From positions 124,001 through 188,000 of the forward strand of contig NZ_WHSB02000003.1 of NCBI RefSeq assembly GCF_010994755.1: 64,000 bases of DNA, given 5' to 3'. The DNA is from Shinella lacus (lineage in GTDB: Bacteria > Pseudomonadota > Alphaproteobacteria > Rhizobiales > Rhizobiaceae). The position numbers and the translations under genes were made by a program. Under the pieces are notes generated by a model. That model did no database searches, was not told the origin of the DNA, and saw nothing but the letters and a program-made list of their open reading frames with translations. Below are positions 50,745 through 61,586 of the stretch, piece after piece. Numbering within the stretch: position 1 is the stretch's first letter; every line of letters starts with the position of its first letter.

Positions 50745-51718
50745 TGGCGCTGTCCGCGGCAAAGCCGGTCATTCGCCGTCACACGGAAATCGGCATCTTC
50801 CTGATCGGCGCCATCCTGATTGTCATTTTCGCTTCGACCTCTGAGGGGCGTTGGGCAAACCTCTATAATATCGGAACGATCATGCAGGTGACCGCGACGC
50901 TCGGCTTGATGAGCCTAGGTGTTGCCATCGTGATCGGGACCGGCGAAATCGACATTTCGGTCGGCTCGACCTTCGGCATGGGTGCGCTCGCTCATCTCTG
51001 GCTTGCCGTCCGCGTTGATCCCGTATTTGCCGCTTTGGCCGCCATCGTCGTGGGCGCGGCGATCGGTTACGTGAACGGCTGGCTGGTAACCAGGACCAAA
51101 ACGCCTTCGCTGATCATCACGCTTGGCACGCTGATGATTTTCCGCGGCATCGCCATCGCTTTGACGGACGGCTTTTCCTTTTCCATTCCCTATGCTGCGC
51201 GCAACGGTTGGACCTACTTCCTTCTCGGTGGTGGTGACCTTCTCGGCTTCAACACTGCCCTGTTCTGGTTGATTGCCGCCTTTGCCGTGCTCATCGTCGT
51301 CCTGAAGGCGATGCCATTCGGCAACCGGCTGCTGGCCGTTGGTGGCTCAGCCGACAGCGCGCATTCGCGCGGTGTGCGTGTCGATCGGATCAAGCTCTCC
51401 GCATTCGTCATCTGCGGCACGCTCGCAGCCTTTGCCGGTGCGCTTGAGGCTGGAAAGCTCGGGTTTGCGGATGGTTCCATGGGGCGCCTGATGGAATTGC
51501 AAGCCATCGCTTCCTGTGTTCTGGGCGGTTGCTTGTTGGCCGGCGGACGGATTTCACTGATCGGAGCGCTGATGGGCGCTTTCGTCCTGTCCTCCATTCA
51601 GTCTTATCTGGTCGTCACAGGCGTTCAGCCGCAATGGTTCATCCTCATTCTCGGCCTCATCGTCGTTGGGGCGGCCTATGGAGACAAGTCACTGCGAAAT
51701 TGGGCGATCCGAAAATAG
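50744..51718 (+). CDS. Sugar/cyclitol ABC importer 2, permease B
   Basis: Inner-membrane permease of 324 residues, the second of the operon. Motifs: IGTGEIDISVGSTFGMGAL, TKTPSLIITLGTLMIFRGIAI and LLAVGGSADSAHSRGVRVDRIK. The start ATG overlaps the ATPase stop (TGATG), with GCAGGAGG just before, so translation is coupled. Length and about ten hydrophobic segments fit RbsC. A short stem-loop without a T run follows at 51737-51755. This is the last gene of the accessory segment before the high-GC macAB genes. Confidence 0.92.
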   Translation: MALSAAKPVIRRHTEIGIFLIGAILIVIFASTSEGRWANLYNIGTIMQVTATLGLMSLGVAIVIGTGEIDISVGSTFGMGALAHLWLAVRVDPVFAALAAIVVGAAIGYVNGWLVTRTKTPSLIITLGTLMIFRGIAIALTDGFSFSIPYAARNGWTYFLLGGGDLLGFNTALFWLIAAFAVLIVVLKAMPFGNRLLAVGGSADSAHSRGVRVDRIKLSAFVICGTLAAFAGALEAGKLGFADGSMGRLMELQAIASCVLGGCLLAGGRISLIGALMGAFVLSSIQSYLVVTGVQPQWFILILGLIVVGAAYGDKSLRNWAIRK

Positions 51719-51736
51719 CGAATATTTGCCTAGTCA

Positions 51737-51755
51737 AGGCTCGGCGGCGGAGCCT
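51737..51755. terminator. Possible stem-loop after the importer operon
   Basis: AGGCTC (51737-51742) and GAGCCT (51750-51755) around a 7-nt GC-rich loop, 19 bp after the permease stop. There is no T tract, so it is only a weak terminator candidate. The rest of the 148-bp gap to 51867 shows no other feature. Confidence 0.3.
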
Positions 51756-51866
51756 AAAGAGGACTTCTAGGTCTGCTCCGGCGAACATTACGAAAATATA
51801 ATGATCACAAGGGCTTCTCCTTTGGCGGTTACGGTGCCACCTTTCTTTTAAAGGGACGGCAGAGGC

Positions 51867-53174
51867 ATGGCCTCGACCTATGGGAAGCCGATGACCAAGA
51901 CCGCACGACCGCAAAAGGACGACAAGCCTGCCGATGAGGCGGGCCGGACCAATGTGACCTTCATGCCCGGCGCGACCCCGCCCGCCCGGCGCAAGCGGCG
52001 CTCGCGCGCCTGGATTTGGCTGCCGGTGATCGCCGTGCTTGCCGGCGCCGGCTATTATGCTTGGACCCGCTATGCGCCGGCCGAGACGACGACCGCGGTC
52101 ATCACGCAGGCCGTCGTGCGCGGTGATGTCGAGAATGCGGTGACGGCGGTCGGCACGCTGGAGGCGGTCAAGTCCGTCGATGCGGGCGCGCAGGTCTCCG
52201 GCCAGCTCAAGGTTCTGCATGTCGAGATCGGCGATACGGTCACGAAGGATCAGCTCGTCGCCGAGATCGACCCCGCGACCATCGAGAACCGCATCGAGAT
52301 CAACCGCGCCGAACTTGCCAATCTCCAGGCGCAGCTTCAGTCGCGCAAGGCGCAGCTCGTCTTCAAGCAGGCCAACATCACCCGCCAGCGCAACCTCATC
52401 GCCGGCAATGCCGTGGCCCAGCAGGCGCTCGATCAGGCCGTGGCCGATCTTGCGGCGGCGGAAGCCGACGTCAACGCCATCGACGCGCAGATCCGCAAGC
52501 AGCAGGCGACGCTGGCCGGCGACGAGGTCGATCTCGGCTATACCAAGATCTTTGCGCCCATGGCGGGCACCATCGTCGCCAATCCGGTGAAGGAAGGCCA
52601 GACGCTGAACGCCAGCCAGACCGCGCCGACCATCGTCACCATCGCCGATCTCTCCACCATGACGGTGCGCGCCGAAGTCTCCGAGGCCGATGTCAGCCGC
52701 CTGAAAGTGGGCATGGAGGCCTATTTCACCCTGCTCGGCCAGCCGGGAAAACGCTTTGCCGGCAAACTCCGCCAGATCCAGCCCTCGCCGACCGTCGAGA
52801 ACAATGTCGTGCTCTACAACGCGCTGTTCGACGTGCCGAACCCGGAGGGCGAGCTGATGATCTCGATGAGCGCGCAGGTATTCTTCGTGCAGGCGGCCGC
52901 GCGCGACGTGCTGGTCGTGCCGAGCGGTGCCATCAGCCTGAAGCGGAACGAGGCGGGCGGCAAGCCGGAAACCGAGGTGACGGTCGTCACCGCATCCGGC
53001 GCCACCGAGACACGCAAGGTCGAGACCGGCATCCGCAACCGCGTCAGCGTCGAGGTGAAGAGCGGGCTTCAAGAGGGCGACCGAGTCGTCATCGGCGCAG
53101 GCGCCGACAGCGGGCGCCCGGCCGGCGGCAACCGGGGGCAGCGCCGCGGCATGCGCATGCCGCCGATGTTCTGA
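51867..53174 (+). CDS. macA: Efflux periplasmic adaptor, MacA-like (HlyD family)
   Basis: Membrane-fusion protein of 435 residues. A basic cytoplasmic start of about 45 residues is followed by one membrane anchor ([18 protein letters not shown]). Then come a lipoyl half ([23 protein letters not shown]), a coiled-coil hairpin rich in Ala, Gln and Asn (about 140-235), the second lipoyl half ([19 protein letters not shown]) and a beta-barrel region. It links the MacB-type transporter to an outer-membrane channel. The C-terminus is an odd Arg/Gly/Met tail ([14 protein letters not shown]). The macB-like gene starts 10 bp later. No TolC-like gene is nearby. Confidence 0.9.
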   Translation: MASTYGKPMTKTARPQKDDKPADEAGRTNVTFMPGATPPARRKRRSRAWIWLPVIAVLAGAGYYAWTRYAPAETTTAVITQAVVRGDVENAVTAVGTLEAVKSVDAGAQVSGQLKVLHVEIGDTVTKDQLVAEIDPATIENRIEINRAELANLQAQLQSRKAQLVFKQANITRQRNLIAGNAVAQQALDQAVADLAAAEADVNAIDAQIRKQQATLAGDEVDLGYTKIFAPMAGTIVANPVKEGQTLNASQTAPTIVTIADLSTMTVRAEVSEADVSRLKVGMEAYFTLLGQPGKRFAGKLRQIQPSPTVENNVVLYNALFDVPNPEGELMISMSAQVFFVQAAARDVLVVPSGAISLKRNEAGGKPETEVTVVTASGATETRKVETGIRNRVSVEVKSGLQEGDRVVIGAGADSGRPAGGNRGQRRGMRMPPMF

Positions 53175-53184
53175 GGGCGATGCC

Positions 53185-55122
53185 ATGACCGCACTCCTCT
53201 CCCTTCGGGACGTCACAAAGACCTTCTTCAACGACGGTTTCGCCGTGGAAGTCCTGCACGGCGTCACGCTCGATATCGAGGCGGGAGAATTCGTCGCGAT
53301 CATCGGCCAGTCCGGTTCCGGCAAGTCGACGCTGATGAACATTCTCGGCTGCCTCGACCAGCCGACCTCCGGCGACTACCGCATCGACGGCGAGCCGGTG
53401 TCGGATTTCGAGACGGATGAGCTCGCGGCGCTGCGCCGCCGCACCTTCGGCTTCGTCTTCCAGAGCTACAACCTCATCCCGACCGCGAGTGCCCGCGAAA
53501 ATGTCGAGGTTCCGGCGATCTATGCCGGCCTTCCGGCGCGCGACCGGCAGGAGCGGGCGGAGGGGCTGCTCCAGTCGCTGCGCCTCGGCGACCGGCTCGA
53601 CCATCGCCCGAACCAGCTCTCCGGCGGCCAGCAGCAGCGCGTGTCGATTGCCCGCGCGCTGATGAACGGCGGCCGCGTCATCCTCGCCGACGAGCCGACC
53701 GGCGCGCTCGACAGCCAGAGCGGCGAGGAGGTGATGTTGCTGCTGCGCAAGATGCACCAGGACGGCCATACGATCATTCTGATCACCCACTCGCGCGAAG
53801 TGGCCGAGGCCGCCGACCGTCTGATCGAGATCCGCGACGGCCGCATCGTTTCCGACCGCGCCCGCAAACCGCGGCCCTCCTCCGAGGCGGCGGCTGGGTT
53901 GCATGCAGCGGGGAAGGAAGGCTCCGCTGCGATCGCCGATATTTCCGAAGCGATCAAGATGGCGCTACGGGCGCTGCACGCCAACCTGTTCCGCACGGTG
54001 CTGACCCTGCTCGGCATCGTCATCGGCGTCGGCTCCGTGGTGGCGATGCTGGCGATCGGCACGGGCGCGCAGAATTCCGTGCTCGACCGCATCTCCTCGA
54101 TGGGCTCGGACCTGCTGCTGGTGCGGCCCAACATGGCGAATTTCCGGGGCACCGGCCAGCCGGTGACGCTTATCCCGTCCGATGCCGACGCGATCCTCAC
54201 TGTGCCGAACGTCAGCTTTGCGGTGCCGGAAATGACGAGCTCCGTCACGCTGCGCTCCGGCAATATCGACTACCAGACGACGGCCAACGGCACGGTGCCG
54301 GACTTCCCGCGCGCCAAAAGCTGGTCGGTCGCTTCCGGCGAATTTATCAATGCCGACGACATGGACACCTATGCGCCTGTCGCCGTGCTCGGCCAGACGG
54401 TGGCGAAGACGCTGTTTCCCGATGGCGGCAATCCGCTCGGCCAATATGTGCTGGTCAACAAGATCCCCTTCCAGGTGATCGGCGTGATGAGCGAGATGGG
54501 GGCGAGTGCCGGCGGCAACGACCAGGACGACGTCATCCTCGTGCCGTTGTCGACCGGCAGCATGCGGCTCTTCGGCCAGCGCAACGTGCGCACCATCACC
54601 GTGCAGGTGGAGGATGCCGCCGCGATCGACCAGACGCAGGAGGCCGTGCAGGCGCTGCTTAACGAGCGCCACAAGGCCGAGGATACGCAGATCACCAACA
54701 TGTCCTCGGTGCGCGAGGCCTTCACCGAGACCTCCAACACGATGAAGCTCTTCCTCGGCTCGGTCGCCGCGATCTCGCTGCTGGTCGGCGGCATCGGGGT
54801 GATGAACATCATGCTGGTGAGCGTGCGCGAGCGCACCCGCGAGATCGGCGTGCGCATGGCGACGGGCGCGCGAAGGCGCGATATCCTGCTGCAGTTCCTG
54901 ATCGAAGCCCTGGTCGTCTCGGCGATCGGCGGGGCCATCGGCGTCGTGCTGGGGCTGTCGGTCGGCGGGCTGGCGCAGGCCTTCGGCATGCCGGTGAGCT
55001 TCACGATCGGCCCGGTCGCGCTCGCCTTCGCCTGCTCGTTCCTGACCGGGCTGGTCTTCGGCTACCTGCCCGCCCGCAACGCCTCGCACCTGCAACCGGC
55101 CGTGGCGCTCGGCGCGGATTGA
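53185..55122 (+). CDS. macB: MacB-like ABC exporter (fused ATPase and permease)
   Basis: Protein of 645 residues. ATPase domain at 1 to about 230: [55 protein letters not shown]. Permease part: first membrane segment [21 protein letters not shown] at about 265-290, a large periplasmic domain, then three segments near the end ([35 protein letters not shown] is the conserved coupling region). Four membrane segments and the length are those of MacB. Likely exports a peptide, macrolide or siderophore-like product with the upstream adaptor; the substrate cannot be read. Confidence 0.93.
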   Translation: MTALLSLRDVTKTFFNDGFAVEVLHGVTLDIEAGEFVAIIGQSGSGKSTLMNILGCLDQPTSGDYRIDGEPVSDFETDELAALRRRTFGFVFQSYNLIPTASARENVEVPAIYAGLPARDRQERAEGLLQSLRLGDRLDHRPNQLSGGQQQRVSIARALMNGGRVILADEPTGALDSQSGEEVMLLLRKMHQDGHTIILITHSREVAEAADRLIEIRDGRIVSDRARKPRPSSEAAAGLHAAGKEGSAAIADISEAIKMALRALHANLFRTVLTLLGIVIGVGSVVAMLAIGTGAQNSVLDRISSMGSDLLLVRPNMANFRGTGQPVTLIPSDADAILTVPNVSFAVPEMTSSVTLRSGNIDYQTTANGTVPDFPRAKSWSVASGEFINADDMDTYAPVAVLGQTVAKTLFPDGGNPLGQYVLVNKIPFQVIGVMSEMGASAGGNDQDDVILVPLSTGSMRLFGQRNVRTITVQVEDAAAIDQTQEAVQALLNERHKAEDTQITNMSSVREAFTETSNTMKLFLGSVAAISLLVGGIGVMNIMLVSVRERTREIGVRMATGARRRDILLQFLIEALVVSAIGGAIGVVLGLSVGGLAQAFGMPVSFTIGPVALAFACSFLTGLVFGYLPARNASHLQPAVALGAD

Positions 55123-55190
55123 GTGGCCCCGACGAGATGGATTGTCGTCAAGCGCCTCCTGTGCGACCATGCGCGCGGGAGGATGGATGC

Positions 55191-57052
<1,862 letters not shown>

Positions 57053-57053
<1 letters not shown>

Positions 57054-57093
57054 TGCAACAGCTGCAACACCTGTTGCGCGCGACCTGTTGCAT
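57053..57093. promoter_or_regulatory. Upstream activator sites for the AcoR-like protein
   Basis: ATGCAACAG (57053-57061) and CTGTTGCAT (57085-57093) are perfect outer arms; inside, GCAACA-CC-TGTTGC (57064-57077) is a second perfect palindrome. The cluster begins at the last base of the regulator's stop codon and ends about 72 bp upstream of the -24 element, suitable for a looping activator. Confidence 0.8.
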
Positions 57094-57164
57094 CGGCTTT
57101 GCCTGCCAAGCCGCCTGTTTCGTAAATCATTGAAAATGCGGAAAGAACGAGCCGCTTGCCGTTC

Positions 57165-57180
57165 TGGCACGCCGCTTGCT
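57165..57180 (+). promoter_or_regulatory. Sigma-54 (-24/-12) promoter
   Basis: TGGCAC-N5-TTGCT with GG (57166-57167) and GC (57178-57179) separated by exactly 10 bp, a near-perfect RpoN promoter. It lies 35 bp upstream of the alcohol dehydrogenase ATG. Confidence 0.88.
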
Positions 57181-57214
57181 GACCTCCTGTGCAAGAATAA
57201 CAGGAGGAAAACCA

Positions 57215-58288
57215 ATGAAGGCTCTGCGCTTTCACGCTGCCAAGGATCTGCGCATCGAGGAGGTCGATACGCCGCCCACGCCCGGTCCGGGCGAGGTGCT
57301 GGTCGAAAACAGGTTCTGCGGCATCTGCGGCACGGACCTGCACGAATATGCCTATGGCCCGATCTTTGTGCCGAAGGAACCGCATCCCTTCACGGGCGCG
57401 CACGGGCCGCAGATCCTCGGCCATGAATTCGGCGGCGTCGTCAAGGCGGTGGGCGAGGGTGTCAGCCATGTGAAGGCCGGAGACCGGGTGTCGATCCAGC
57501 CGCTGATCATGCCACGCAGCGGCGACTATTATGCCGATCGCGGCCTGTTTCACCTGAGCGGCAATCTCGCGCTCGCCGGCCTGTCCTGGCATTCCGGCGG
57601 CATGGCGCAGGCCGCCCTTCTCAACGACTATAACGTCCAGCCTATTCCTGACGCGCTTTCCGATCAGGAAGCAGCCCTCATCGAGCCGACGGCCGTTGCC
57701 GTCTATGCCTGCGATCGCGGCGGGGTGGCGGCCGGCAACAGCGTGCTCGTCACCGGCGCCGGGCCGATCGGCATTCTCGTCGCCATGGCCGCGCGTGCCG
57801 CCGGGGCCTCGCAACTCTTCCTCTCCGACCTCAACGATACCCGGCTGGCGCTGGCGCGGGAGGCGCTCGGCGAGGTACGCACGATCAACCCAAGGACGGA
57901 AAAGGTCGGTGATGTCATCCGCGCCGAGACGGAAGGCGGCGTCGGCTGCGATGTTGCCATCGAATGTGTCGGCAACGAACATGCGCTAAAGAACTGCGCG
58001 GATGCCGTGCGTAAGCAGGGCGTTGTCGTGCAGACGGGGCTTCACCCCGGTGAAAATCCGCTGAACTGGTTCGACGTCACCTTCAAGGACATCGATATCC
58101 GCGGCTCCTGGGCCTATCCGACCCATTACTGGCCGCGCGTCGCGCGTCTCATCGCCAGCGGCCAGATCCCGGCGAGCCGCATCGTCACCAAATATGTCTC
58201 GCTCAGCGAGGCCGTCACGGAGGGTTTCGACCAACTGCTCGACCCGGCCGGCAAACACCTGAAAATCCTGATCGACCTGTCCCGATAG
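57215..58288 (+). CDS. Zinc-type alcohol dehydrogenase, butanediol dehydrogenase-like, lacking structural-zinc cysteines
   Basis: Medium-chain dehydrogenase of 357 residues. Catalytic zinc ligands are present in FCGICGTDLHEY and LGHEFGG, and the insert GPIFVPKEPHPFTGAHGPQ is typical of (R,R)-2,3-butanediol dehydrogenases. The cofactor fold is SVLVTGAGPIGILVAMAA. The loop that normally holds four structural-zinc cysteines reads IQPLIMPRSGDYYADRGLFH and has none. CAGGAGG precedes the ATG. Expression should depend on RpoN and the AcoR-like protein. It is followed after 65 bp by a flavin monooxygenase gene. Likely substrate: a small secondary alcohol such as butanediol, acetoin or a related diol. 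Confidence 0.92.
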   Translation: MKALRFHAAKDLRIEEVDTPPTPGPGEVLVENRFCGICGTDLHEYAYGPIFVPKEPHPFTGAHGPQILGHEFGGVVKAVGEGVSHVKAGDRVSIQPLIMPRSGDYYADRGLFHLSGNLALAGLSWHSGGMAQAALLNDYNVQPIPDALSDQEAALIEPTAVAVYACDRGGVAAGNSVLVTGAGPIGILVAMAARAAGASQLFLSDLNDTRLALAREALGEVRTINPRTEKVGDVIRAETEGGVGCDVAIECVGNEHALKNCADAVRKQGVVVQTGLHPGENPLNWFDVTFKDIDIRGSWAYPTHYWPRVARLIASGQIPASRIVTKYVSLSEAVTEGFDQLLDPAGKHLKILIDLSR

Positions 58289-58353
58289 GCGATCCGTCTT
58301 GCAGGGCGGTTGAGGAGCCGTCCCGTTTTTGAAACTGAGCAGGAGGAGAAACT

Positions 58354-60153
58354 ATGCTCGACAAGACCCCGACCACCCGCATCCAGGCGCTTCTCGATGC
58401 CTTTGGCGCGGCACTCGAAGCCGGCCGGATCGACGACGCCGTCAGCCTGTTTGCCGAGGAATGTTACTGGCGCGACCTCGTCGCCTTCACCTGGAACCTC
58501 AAGACCGTCGAGGGCCGCGACCAGGTGCGCGACATGCTGCAAGCGCAGCTTTCCACCGCAAAGCCGTCTAACTGGCGCGTCGCCCCCGGCGAGGAAGCGA
58601 CGGAAGCGGATGGCGTTCTTGAAAGCTGGATCACGTTCGAGACGGCGACCGGGCGCGGCTATGGCCTCGTGCGTTTCAAGGACGGCCTGATCTGGACGCT
58701 GCTGACGGCCCTTTCCGAGCTGAAGGGCCACGAGGAGAAATCCGGTTTCACCCGCCCGCTCGGCGCAAAACACGGGCAGAACCTCGGCGCGAAAACCTGG
58801 AAGGAGGAGCGCGAGGACGAAGCCCGCACGCTCGGCTACGAGACGCAGCCCTATACCGTCATCATCGGCGGCGGGCAGGGCGGTATTGCGCTTGGCGCGC
58901 GGCTGCGCCAGCTCGGCGTGCCGACCATCATCCTCGAAAAGAACGAGCGGCCGGGCGACAGCTGGCGCAAGCGCTACAAGTCGCTCTGCCTGCACGATCC
59001 CGTCTGGTACGACCACCTGCCCTATATCGATTTCCCGAAAAACTGGCCGGTCTTCGCGCCGAAGGACAAGATCGGCGATTGGCTGGAATTCTACACCAAG
59101 GTGATGGAGCTGAACTACTGGACCCGCTCCACCGCCAAATCCGCCAAATGGGACGAGGCGGCGAAGGAGTGGACGATCGTGGTCGATCGCGACGGCGAGG
59201 AGGTCGTGCTCAGGCCGAAACAACTGGTCTTCGCCACCGGCATGTCCGGCAAGGCGAACATCCCGGATTTCAAGGGCCGCGAGCGGTTCCAGGGCGAGCA
59301 GCACCATTCCTCGCAGCATCCGGGGCCGGATGGCTACAAGGGCAAAAAGGTCGTGGTCATCGGCTCGAACAATTCGGCCCATGATATCTGCGCCGCGCTC
59401 TACGAGGCGGGCGTCGACGTCACCATGATCCAGCGCTCGACGACGCATATCGTGCGCTCCGATACGCTGATGGATATCGGCCTGGGCTCGCTCTATTCCG
59501 AACAGGCGCTGGCCAATGGCGTGACAACGGCCAAGGCCGACCTGATCTTCGCCTCGCTGCCCTACCGGATCATGCACGAGTTCCAGATCCCACTCTATGA
59601 CAAGATGCGCGAGCGCGACGCCGACTTTTATGCGGCGCTGGAAAAGGCCGGCTTCCAACTCGACTGGGGTTCGGATGGCTCCGGTCTCTTCATGAAGTAC
59701 CTGCGCCGCGGCTCCGGCTATTACATCGATATCGGTGCCTCGCAGCTCATCATCGACGGCAAGGTGAAGCTCGCTGCCGGGCAGGTGGAGGAGATCACGG
59801 AGAATTCCATCAAACTCTCCGACGGCAAGGAAATCCCGGCCGACGTCATCGTCTATGCCACCGGCTACGGCTCGATGAACGGCTGGGTCGCCGATCTCAT
59901 CGACCAGCAGACGGCGGACACGGTGGGCAAGGTCTGGGGTCTCGGCTCCGATACGCCGAAGGATCCGGGGCCGTGGGAAGGCGAGCAGCGCAACATGTGG
60001 AAGCCGACGCAGCAGGAGGCGCTGTGGTTCCACGGCGGCAACCTGCACCAGTCGCGGCACTATTCACAATATCTGTCGCTGCAATTGAAGGCGCGCATGG
60101 AAGGCATCCCGACGCCGGTCTACGCCCTCCAACCGGTTCATCACCGGAAGTAG
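58354..60153 (+). CDS. Flavin-containing monooxygenase with N-terminal SnoaL/NTF2-like domain
   Basis: Protein of 599 residues. Residues 1 to about 130 form an NTF2-like domain (LLDAFGAALEAGRIDDAVSLFAEECYWRD). An FMO-type flavoprotein follows: FAD motif TVIIGGGQGGIALGARL near 168, GDSWRKRYKSLCLHDPVWYDHLPY, the fingerprint FxGxxxHxxxHP (FQGEQHHSSQHP) near 310, NADP motif VVVIGSNNSAHDICAAL and ATGYGSMNGW near the end. The fingerprint is close to, but not identical with, the Baeyer-Villiger form, which has Trp where this has His. It shares the sigma-54 unit with the alcohol dehydrogenase, so it may oxygenate the ketone that enzyme forms. A terminator follows. Confidence 0.9.
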   Translation: MLDKTPTTRIQALLDAFGAALEAGRIDDAVSLFAEECYWRDLVAFTWNLKTVEGRDQVRDMLQAQLSTAKPSNWRVAPGEEATEADGVLESWITFETATGRGYGLVRFKDGLIWTLLTALSELKGHEEKSGFTRPLGAKHGQNLGAKTWKEEREDEARTLGYETQPYTVIIGGGQGGIALGARLRQLGVPTIILEKNERPGDSWRKRYKSLCLHDPVWYDHLPYIDFPKNWPVFAPKDKIGDWLEFYTKVMELNYWTRSTAKSAKWDEAAKEWTIVVDRDGEEVVLRPKQLVFATGMSGKANIPDFKGRERFQGEQHHSSQHPGPDGYKGKKVVVIGSNNSAHDICAALYEAGVDVTMIQRSTTHIVRSDTLMDIGLGSLYSEQALANGVTTAKADLIFASLPYRIMHEFQIPLYDKMRERDADFYAALEKAGFQLDWGSDGSGLFMKYLRRGSGYYIDIGASQLIIDGKVKLAAGQVEEITENSIKLSDGKEIPADVIVYATGYGSMNGWVADLIDQQTADTVGKVWGLGSDTPKDPGPWEGEQRNMWKPTQQEALWFHGGNLHQSRHYSQYLSLQLKARMEGIPTPVYALQPVHHRK

Positions 60154-60162
60154 GCCGGCAAC

Positions 60163-60196
60163 GGCGGGCAGCGCTTTACGCTGCCCGCCGCTTTTA
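60163..60196. terminator. Rho-independent terminator, bidirectional
   Basis: GGCGGGCAGCG (60163-60173) pairs fully with CGCTGCCCGCC (60179-60189) across a 5-nt loop, then GCTTTTAT. It lies between the convergent monooxygenase and aminotransferase genes and can serve both. Confidence 0.9.
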
Positions 60197-60201
60197 TAAG
60201 C

Positions 60202-61575
60202 TTAACCGAGAACCGACTTGATCGCGTCGGCGGCGGCCTTCACCACGATATCGGCTTCGTCCTTCGTCAGGCAAAGCGGCGGCGCGAAGCCGAGGATATC
60301 GCCCTGCGGCATGGCGCGGCCGATGACGCCGCGTTCCAGAAGGGCGGTGGAGACCTGCGGGCCGATCTTCTTCGAGGGATCGAAGAAGGCCCGGTCGTCC
60401 TTGTCCTCGACGAATTCGATCGCCGCCATCAGGCCATCGCCGCGCACCTCGCCGACGTGCTTGTGACCGCCGACGGCCTTTGCCAGTTCGCCACGGAAAT
60501 AGGCGCCCGTCGAGCCGGCATTTTCGACGAGGCCGAGTTCGTCGATCAGTTCGAGATTGGCGACACCGGCGGCGGCGCAGATCGGGTGCGAGGAATAGGT
60601 CCAGCCATGGCCGATGGCGCCGAGTTCGTCCGAGCCCTTGACCAGAACCTCCCACATCTTGTCCGAGACGATGGTGCCGGAGAGCGGCGCGTAGGCCGAG
60701 GTGAGACCCTTGGCGATGGTGATCAGCGCCGGCTTCATGCCGTAATGGTCCGAGCCGAACATCGTGCCGAGGCGGCCGAAGCCGGTGACGACCTCGTCGG
60801 CGACGAGCAGGATGTCGTACTTGTCGAGCACGGCCTGGATCTTCTGCCAATAGCCCTTCGGCGGCGGCACGATGCCGCCGGTGCCGAGGATCGGTTCACC
60901 GATGAAGGCGGCGACCGTGTCCGGGTCTTCCGCGAGGATCATCTCCTCCAGCTTGTCGGCGCAATATTGCGAGAACTGTTCCTCGTCCATCGAGCGATCC
61001 GGACGGCGGAAGAAGTAGGGGGCTTCCGTGTGCAGGATCGGCGCGCGCGGCAGGTCGAAGGCATTGTGGAAGAGGTGAAGGCCGGTCAGCGAGCCGGTCA
61101 TGACGCCGGAGCCGTGATAGCCGCGCCAGCGCGAGATGATCTTCTTCTTCTCCGGCCGGCCGAGGATGTTGTTGTAGTACCAGATCAGCTTGATGTTGGT
61201 CTCGTTGGCGTCAGAACCCGAAAGACCGAAATAGACACGGCTCATGCCCTCCGGCGCGCGGTCGATGATCATCTTGGAGAGCGTGATCGAGGCTTCCGTC
61301 CCGTGGCCGACATAGGCGTGGTAATAGGCGAGGTTCTTGGCCTGCTCGGCGATCGCATCGGCGATCTTCTGGCGGCCGTAGCCGACATTGACGCAATAGA
61401 GGCCGGCAAAGGCATCGAGGCTCGTCTTGCCGTTGCTGTCCGTGATGTAGACGCCTTCGCCGCCCGCGATGACGCGCGTCGGCGTCTCGCCGCGGGCGTG
61501 CATGCCCATATGGGTAGACGGGTGGAAGAAGTGATCGCGGTCCCAGGCGGTCAGTTCGTTGCGTTGGTCGAGCAT
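60202..61575 (-). CDS. Class III aminotransferase, omega-amino acid:pyruvate type
   Basis: PLP enzyme of 457 residues. Start region HFFHPSTHMGMHARGETPTRV, PLP-phosphate region FGLSGSDANETNIKL, SRWRGYHGSGVMTGSLTG, the Asp in LLVADEVVTGFGRLG and the Schiff-base lysine in ITIAKGLTSAYAPLS. The pattern is that of putrescine, GABA or beta-alanine:pyruvate aminotransferases. GAAAGGAAAGACC precedes the ATG. It is 11 bp downstream of an aldehyde dehydrogenase gene that would oxidise the semialdehyde product. The exact donor (GABA, putrescine, taurine) cannot be fixed. Confidence 0.93.
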   Translation of the reverse strand: MLDQRNELTAWDRDHFFHPSTHMGMHARGETPTRVIAGGEGVYITDSNGKTSLDAFAGLYCVNVGYGRQKIADAIAEQAKNLAYYHAYVGHGTEASITLSKMIIDRAPEGMSRVYFGLSGSDANETNIKLIWYYNNILGRPEKKKIISRWRGYHGSGVMTGSLTGLHLFHNAFDLPRAPILHTEAPYFFRRPDRSMDEEQFSQYCADKLEEMILAEDPDTVAAFIGEPILGTGGIVPPPKGYWQKIQAVLDKYDILLVADEVVTGFGRLGTMFGSDHYGMKPALITIAKGLTSAYAPLSGTIVSDKMWEVLVKGSDELGAIGHGWTYSSHPICAAAGVANLELIDELGLVENAGSTGAYFRGELAKAVGGHKHVGEVRGDGLMAAIEFVEDKDDRAFFDPSKKIGPQVSTALLERGVIGRAMPQGDILGFAPPLCLTKDEADIVVKAAADAIKSVLG

Positions 61576-61586
61576 GGTCTTTCCTT

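Noticed and set aside
51657-53342. Long minus-strand frame opposite macA
   Set aside because: Shadow of the macA coding frame; low-complexity composition and no family motifs.
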